The position numbers and the translations under genes were made by a program. A stretch of 64,000 bases of DNA, from NCBI GenBank assembly GCA_009192285.1, contig WBVU01000009.1:1054001-1118000 (forward strand). The letters run 5' to 3'. This DNA comes from Morchella semilibera. Taxonomy: Eukaryota; Ascomycota; Pezizomycetes; Pezizales; Morchellaceae. Positions 57,639 to 64,000 of the stretch are shown here, piece by piece. The notes beneath the pieces were generated by a model that was given only the letters and a program-made list of their open reading frames with translations, ran no database searches and was not told the origin of the DNA. Positions within the stretch are counted from its first letter, which is position 1. Each line of letters opens with the position of its first letter.

Positions 57639-60612
57639 AGTTGGCGCCGGGCGCATCGGATGGAACCGACGCGGTAGCTTAATTTGGCGGTATCAAGCTT
57701 TTCATTATGACCTAACGACAATGGTTTACTTTTTTCCTTTCTCTCTATTTATCTGATATCCTACTTTCGTTTTTATGGGATTTGGCGATATTTTCTTTGC
57801 GTTTGTTCATACATTACACGGACTGGATTTGGGTGGGGTTTTTTGTGTTCATTATGGTGTCTTGTTATATTCCCTTGCTCATTGGTTTTCTGGGACTGGT
57901 CGGGCCTGTACTTTCTCGGTTTTTTTTTTCTTCCTTTTTTTCCCCCATTATTTTTCCTGGCTCATTGGGCGGTTGGTTTTTGTACTTCATTTTGTTTCTT
58001 TCTTCTCTTTGTCACGGACTGGGCTTTGGTTGGTTTGGGGCGGTTTTCGGAGTCCTGTATTTTTTTCTTTTCATCTTTGGTATAACTTCTGTCTACATAG
58101 GTTTTTCATTTCTCCTATATTCTATTTGTCTCTCACACGGCACTGTGTGGCATCCTCTTTGTCAATTTCATTTCTTTTATTTCATCTGCATGGCCATGCG
58201 CGGGAAGATAGCGTATTGTGTCCAGTCCGGCGTTTTTTTTTCTCATTTTTTTTCTATTTGTATGTATCATCAACCCAAGGGGCCTGGGAGCTTTGTGTGT
58301 TTTTTTTATTATTATTTTATTTCCTTTATTTCCCCGTTCTTTGCGAATATCCCTTATGTATTCGGCACATATAGGCCTGCATTTACAATGGGCAATTTTT
58401 TTATCTTATCTGTGAGAAGAATTGAAGTCTCTCTCATGTTCACAATTTAACCTTTGCCTTTTTCTCCATACGTGAGATTCAATTGAACTGGTAAAAAAAA
58501 AAAAAAAACCAAGTTCCGGCTCATTTATTAAACCCGGCTATTACGATAACATTCAGTCATACAATCGCTTGATTGCTTGGACTATGATGATTGATGATGG
58601 TGATGATGGTGATTCTCTCCCTTCCTTTCCCTCTTTATTTCACCCCATTTCTTTGTCGTTATCTGCGTCCACAACGTACCTCTGCACTGGTTGCGTGATC
58701 ACGAGTATGGTCCAGGAACAAGCTTAAGGAGTCAAGAAAGAACGAGAAGGGGGGGGGGGGTTCAGGGATCAATTGGAAGGTGGCACATCCGGTGGTTTGA
58801 GCCATGCCGTCATAGCACGTTTCGTATCGTATCGTTGTTCGGATCATTGGCGACCATCAATCCCTCGCTCCCCAGCAGGCGCGAAGGGCGTTTTTGAGTA
58901 CACCGTTGGCGCCCCTTTTGCATAGCACTTTTTCTTTCCTTTTTAACCCATCCATCAGGGGCGAATTGAATTGAGAGAGAAGGGGGGGGGAGTGGGAAAG
59001 GGGGGGGGGGGGGTTGGTGGTGGTGGTGGTGGTGGTAGGCAAGCCAGTTCATAGGTGACTAGAGGGATTATGCATTTAAAGTGTCATGGTAAAATTACAG
59101 GATTTCCGTGGATCATGGAAGAAATGGAAGTGTAGAAGGGATTCTGAAGGGTCAATTGCTTGCTAATTGCCGTTGGGAAAGACCCAATTGCACCATTGTG
59201 GCGATATAGCAAAGCGCAATTGAACGCATGCATGAAAGAGGAGGTAGAATAGTAGCAATTGGGGGGGGGGGGGGTGAAGGGGAAAGTCAAGTAAGCTTGA
59301 GCTGCAAATGTTAGATAGATAGCACTAGTACTGATTTGTCACTTGATTTAAAGGTTAGATACGGGTTATTAGGATAGATAGCTCCCGGGGCGGGAAACTA
59401 GACTTACTGGGTTGTGCTTGTACCTGTGAAACTCCCCGCAAAGCCTTGCCCCCCAAGAGGACGGACAAGAGGGTTTCAGCTGACGCATATTGGGAAGGAA
59501 TGGTATGGTAATGGTACACAAGAGTGATTAGGGTCAATTAAGTCACAGACAGGCCAATTTGGATCGCTGGGGTTCGCTAACTGAGGCTCGAATTAATTAC
59601 ATGGGATTCTCTTACGGCCGACCGATGCCGGTGATTGCGGTGCGGTGCGGTACGGTGGAGTAGGGAGTGAGCTTAAACACCGAGTCGGTCAATCGATCCA
59701 GTTAATCATCCGGGAAAAAGCAAATTGGGGGGGGGGAGTAATTATTATTATAACTGAGGGCTAATTGAGCACTCTAACTTTCTCGATTCCTGCTTACGAT
59801 ATCATCTATGGGATTGCGGCACAGGGGGGGGGGTGGGAAGCTCTACTTACTATGTAGTAGTGTATAATAATACTTGCCTCTTGATCGCTAATTGAGCTTC
59901 GGTAAGGAATGTGCAAGAGATATGTAAGGGGGGTGCAAGAGCAGGAATAGGTACAATACATGTACTAGTAGGCAGACGGAAGTAGCAAGGAATTAAGGAA
60001 TTAAGGAATTAAGGAAGTAAGCAATTCTTGGGGAGAGAGTATGATACATCTAGCAGTCAATGCCGCGGTGCATTTCTTTTGCTCAGTTAGAGAGGTAGTG
60101 TATCTTGAAGCTAAACCACATTCAGAGCTGTTGGGCTGAGCTCAGGTCGGGGGCAGCTGGATTGGATGGATGTGGATGGTCCATGGGGGGATGATGCATT
60201 TGATGGATGGACGATATGTAGATGGAATGGATGGATGATGATGGATGGCACCGCTGACGGTTGCCTTGCCGTACTTACTGCTGCTGCTGCTTGCTGCTTG
60301 CTGCAGCTTGCTGCAGGTCATGTTCTCCTGCTCCATGCAGTCTGCACGCCTGTTGGTGTTCGGCGGTAGTCGCGCCGCTAACACATGTATGTATTTTTGC
60401 AGCGCGAAGGAGGATTCACGAGTACTCTACTGGGGGGGGGGGGGAGAGGGTGGAGAGAGAGAGGGCTGGTTGGGAATGAAGTTGGTGTGTAGGACGACTG
60501 TCGACATGCATAGAAGGCCTTCTAGAGGGTTTCTATTTTCAGCTGTGAAAGGCATTCTTGTCCTGGAATGGTGTGGGTGGGGATCGACAGGACCAGACAC
60601 CGGACACTAGAC

Positions 60613-60657
60613 ATGTATGTATGTATGTATGTATGTATGTATGTATGTATGTATGTA
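60613..60657. repeat. (ATGT)n microsatellite
   Basis: About eleven perfect tandem copies of ATGT, followed by an AGGGA-rich purine stretch. Confidence 0.85.
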
Positions 60658-61395
60658 GGTAAAGTGTGGGAGGGGAAGGGAAGGGAAGGGAACGCGGAAG
60701 GGAAGGAAGGGAAGGGGAAAAGTAGAATGAGGGGAGAGTACACGGTGGAATTATCGGACCACCGAAGCGTCGGCTTTCGGGCTTTCTAAGCCTGAAACGA
60801 TGCAGGGTCTTTTTTCCTCTATTAAAAAGATGCCAAGCAGTCAACCAATGATTGGGATGGGGACAACGAGCAAGTCCTGAGTGAGTGAGTGATGATGATG
60901 TTTCCAGTCAAGTAGACATGAGTACATGTATGAACGTCTATGGATCAAACACCGCGGGGGAGGGAAGGAATTTGAAAAGTAAAAAGGTCAATTCAATCCC
61001 CACTGGTCCAGGGAAACCACCCTCACGGTGAATTGAATTGAGCATCATGTCAATTCATGAATGAACACCCACTCCCCCCTTCCTCTCCCCCACTCCATCC
61101 CCCCCAATTACTGTGCCTTGAGAATGGGAATCTGGACAGCGACCATAACCAGCAACCCCCCCCCTACCCCCTACCCCCCCCCCCCCCCCAAGCATCGACA
61201 ACTCTCACTCCAATCCCATTCGAATCCAAACTAACTTGTACATATTGCCCCATTGTGTTGTTCACGTACCTGAATTGATCTCCACCCATCAACTGCTGCC
61301 ATTGCAGTGGCACCATAGCACTCTTATGTGCTGGGTTTAGGCCACGACATGGTGATGGTGGGGTAGCTACGTAGAAAAACTCTGTACCTACATAC

Positions 61396-61495
61396 AGGCA
61401 GACAGACAGACAGACAGGCATACATACATACACCCCCATACATACATACACACCCGCCACAACACACGCACACACACACACACACTCACACACAG
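61396..61495. repeat. Compound (CAGA)/(CATA)/(CA) microsatellite
   Basis: Consecutive short tandem arrays: CAGA repeats, then CATA repeats, then CA repeats, about 200 bp upstream of the Nudix gene start. Confidence 0.75.
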
Positions 61496-61694
61496 TCTAC
61501 AGCTCCAGATCATCACCTAGCATCATCATCACTCAAGATCCCATCACTGTCACCACCCGTTGACTCGTGTCTGCGCAAAAATACTCCTGTATCGCTCTCC
61601 CAAACTTCACACTTAAGCTTATCCGCATACTCTCTCCTTCATTCGTGTTTCTCATCGGGAATTCCAACTCGCTTAGCTACAGGTAGAGAAACAC

Positions 61695-63190
61695 ATGGCA
61701 ATTGAGCCCTCCCCAGACCTGATTCCAACTCTCCACAAAGCTCTCGAGGGGCTGTATGAAAATCCCCCACCGTCCATCCCATCACCCGCTGCCACTCCCA
61801 AGCGCGCGTCTGTTGCACTCGTCATACGGGTAAGTACGATCAGAGATACTCATGTGAATCATTGTTACATACTTGTGCTTGTGCCTTCAGCCCCTCCCGA
61901 GTCCGTTAATGCAATTGTCCAATCGCTAAATTACACAACCTCTATCCCCCACCCCTTCCCCTAGATTCAACCGCATCCTTCATACCGCCCCAAAGACAAC
62001 AGTGTTGTGCTCACTCTAGCGGATTTCTTTGACCTTCCCTGGGTACAGCATGGTGATCCCGAGTGCCTGTTTATCAAACGGGCTGCTAGGCAGGGGGATC
62101 GCTGGACGAGCCATGTGGCGTTACCAGGCGGAAAGAGGGACGCAGAGGATAAGAGTGATTACAAGGCTGCCGTGAGGGAGTGCTTGGAGGAGGTTGGGCT
62201 AGATCTCGATGGAGAAATGGCAATTCATTGTGGTAAATTGCCAGATAGGGTGTAGGTGTCCATTCGAGTGGTCAATTGAATCTTGGTGACTGACATTTGG
62301 ATCGGAGAGATAGAGTGACGACTTCGTGGAGTACAGTACCGTAAGTGTCGTTTTACGATTGAGCTTGTTACACACTGCGCATATACCTGAGTGTTAATTT
62401 GTGACAACAGGCTCATGGTTCTATGTCCTTTTGTATTCGTCCATATGTCTCCCACACCCCCACCCCTTCACTTGCAACCTACCGAAGTAGCTTCGGCGCA
62501 CTGGGTTCCTCTACGTACGCTTCTCTCACCAGTTTTCCGTACTGTCCATAGGTGCGACGTATCAGACCGTCTTGCGCGACAAACAACAGGACTCTTGGGC
62601 CGTTTTGTACGTTGGGGGCTCAGGATCAGTCTAGGACAGATGGAATTTTCAGCTGTTAGACTTTGGCCAAGTCATTCTGTTTACTCCTCCTTTGGCCGTG
62701 ACTTTATCACCGAGTCCGGGGCTGCTGGCGGGAGCTGGGATAGGCCCATGCTACTTTGGGGACTCACTTTGGGAGTTGTGACAGATTTCCTTGAGATGTT
62801 ACCTCATGGGGAGCCAGCTAGTGGGTGGAATTATCCTACATTTACGAGCCCGGATGTAAAGGCTGTTGTCTGGCTCATGACTAAAAGCCTCAGGCAAAGG
62901 AATTGGTTGAAGGTGCAGCAAGGAAGCATGGCGAGGGCTTTAGAAAAGAGGGGATTGGAGGAATGGATGCCGAGGAGGATACGAAAAGCAGCATGGTCCT
63001 TGTTCAAGGAAAAAATGAGGGACGCCAGATTGAGCCTAGGGTCAGTGTTGTTAGGACCTTATTGGAAGGATATTACGATATCGTTCGGGACGCTGTTTGG
63101 GTCACGCTCCTTGGAAGGACGGTAATCATTGGACGGCTTTGGGGGCCGCTTGGTGGAGATATAGAAGGTAAAAATGCCATTGGTTTATAA
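61695..63190 (+). CDS. Nudix hydrolase (fungal, CoA-diphosphatase-like)
   Basis: Exons 61695-61829, 61965-62251, 62314-62340 (27 nt) and 62411 onward. Nudix enzymes cleave nucleoside diphosphates linked to other groups; the exact substrate here is unknown. The Nudix box is clear: HVALPGGKRDAEDKSDYKAA then VRECLEEVGLDL, with two residues more than the classical spacing. It is followed by VVTTSWSTVPLMVLCPFVFV, LQPTEVASAHWVPL, RCDVSDRLARQ and LLWGLTLGVVTDFLEMLP. The 3' end is ambiguous: the main frame runs to a stop at 63125 (387 residues), but the family-like ending EGYYDIVRDAVWVTLLGRTV lies in another frame that stops at 63190. A one-base shift near 62890-62905 would join them. Confidence 0.83.
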
Positions 63191-64000
63191 CTGATTAATA
63201 TCTATAGTTATGGGGGCCATAGATGGAGGTAGTCAGCATATCTGAGGGCTTAGAGTTTGCATACCATGTACGTCATAGATTTTCACTCACTATACCTATT
63301 TGTATGTACATTATAAGTACTAGCGGACATTTATCCTTCTTACTGGTACGTAAGTACAAGCACCCCTTGCTGCTGATTCGAGGATCCTGGCAACCACTAA
63401 TGACTCTATCAAGAGATATCAACCCAATTCTAATTAAAGAAATATAAACCTTTTGAGTAAAAACATTACGGATTGCTACATATTTGTGACACCGGCAATA
63501 ATCACGAAATATCACTCGATATATCAACGGCAACGGAACACATATAACTCATTACAACCACGATAGGAATTCTAACCACTTGCACCCGACCTCTATATTT
63601 TATAATAAGACCAATAATACACGGGAATGTGCTTTGAGTGCTAGTGTATAGTGCATACAAATTCCGAGATAAACTGTTGTACGAGGCGGCACGGAAAAGA
63701 ACCGATTGGGCCCGGCCACGATATACTCGGCGGTCTATATGGTTATTGATCGATTTCGGTTGAAGGTTCTGCTGGGTCGCCGCCGTATGATGATTCTGTG
63801 GTCGTGGATTGCCGATCCCCATTTGATGTTTAAAAATAGAGCACTAAATTTATTCGGCGGTAATAATAATGAGTATCGAAATGTCCCTCAGATGGGGCTT
63901 TTTTATATATATATAGGCAAGTTATTTTTCAAGAGCTGGGGTGCCACTTTTACCTGAAGAGGCATCAGTTTTCGAGGTAGTCAGTTACGGAATTCAATTC
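63191..64000. other. Intergenic at window end
   Basis: AT-rich, with no supportable gene. Short open frames near 63500-63950 lack conserved features. A gene could begin beyond the window edge. Confidence 0.45.

Larger units (their letters stand above)
57639..61694. other. 4-kb gene-free spacer with strand-skewed tracts
   Basis: 57725-58480 is extremely T-rich on this strand. 58740-60480 is G-rich with repeated G9-G14 runs. 60613-60657 is a TATG microsatellite. 61140-61195 is C-rich, with (CAGA)n, (CATA)n and (CA)n at 61396-61495. Two TACATGTA copies (about 59944 and 60924). No supportable gene. Confidence 0.55.

Noticed and set aside
57775-58450. Two overlapping ~200-codon Phe-rich open frames resembling membrane proteins
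   Set aside because: Both arise from T-rich sequence with few stop codons; no conserved motif and two frames are open at once.
60613-60657. Regular repeats that could be taken for a CRISPR-like array
   Set aside because: A simple four-base microsatellite without spacers, in a eukaryotic genome.

Overview
This window looks like nuclear DNA of a filamentous ascomycete (Pezizomycotina). Genes carry many short introns (about 50-110 nt, GTRNGT donors, CTAAY-like branch sites, YAG acceptors). Recognisable families include a fungal Nce101, an Erg27-type sterol reductase, a Sly41-type transporter, a Yhm2-type carrier, a Ctp1/Sae2-type nuclease activator and a seven-knuckle Gis2. The high intron density (eight in YHM2, eight in GIS2, seven in citrate synthase) and the large AT-rich spacers suggest an early-diverging lineage such as Pezizomycetes; that placement is inference.

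Layout. 0.3-13 kb: an unknown proline-rich protein (+), SLY41 (-), RRP40 (-) divergent from a HOOK-type dynein adaptor (+), then HEM13 (-) divergent from ATG8 (+). 15.7-22.8 kb: a GC-rich block with cactin (+), NCE101 (-), ERG27 (+), mitoribosomal mS33 (-) and mitochondrial citrate synthase (-). 26-37 kb: a plasma-membrane-type syntaxin (+), a small unknown protein (+), a large SR/proline-rich protein (-), EMC7 (+) and YHM2 (-). 38.7-50.7 kb: mitoribosomal mL53 (+), an unknown acidic protein (+), SAE2/CTP1 (-), an F-box protein (+) and GIS2 (+). 56.4-63.2 kb: a SWIRM-domain protein (+) and a Nudix hydrolase (+). I resolved most exon junctions by hand; in every chained gene the exon lengths sum to a multiple of three.

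The genes are mostly conserved housekeeping genes with no obvious cluster logic. Several serve mitochondria (HEM13, mS33, citrate synthase, the citrate/oxoglutarate carrier YHM2, mL53), but they lie on both strands and are not contiguous.

The most unusual signals are outside the coding regions. The palindrome TACATGTA occurs at least 36 times by eye, essentially only between genes, where about one is expected. At least four short inverted-repeat (MITE-like) elements lie in the spacers, two sharing one TTAA-ended family whose copies differ mostly by transitions. There are also many runs of 10-16 G or C. Within genes, the notable features are a syntaxin with Asp at the expected zero-layer Gln, an Erg27 homologue with Arg in place of the YxxxK lysine, a coproporphyrinogen oxidase with a mitochondrial-type N-terminus, microexons in GIS2 and YHM2, and a frame conflict in the Nudix gene. 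I see no rRNA, tRNA or CRISPR.
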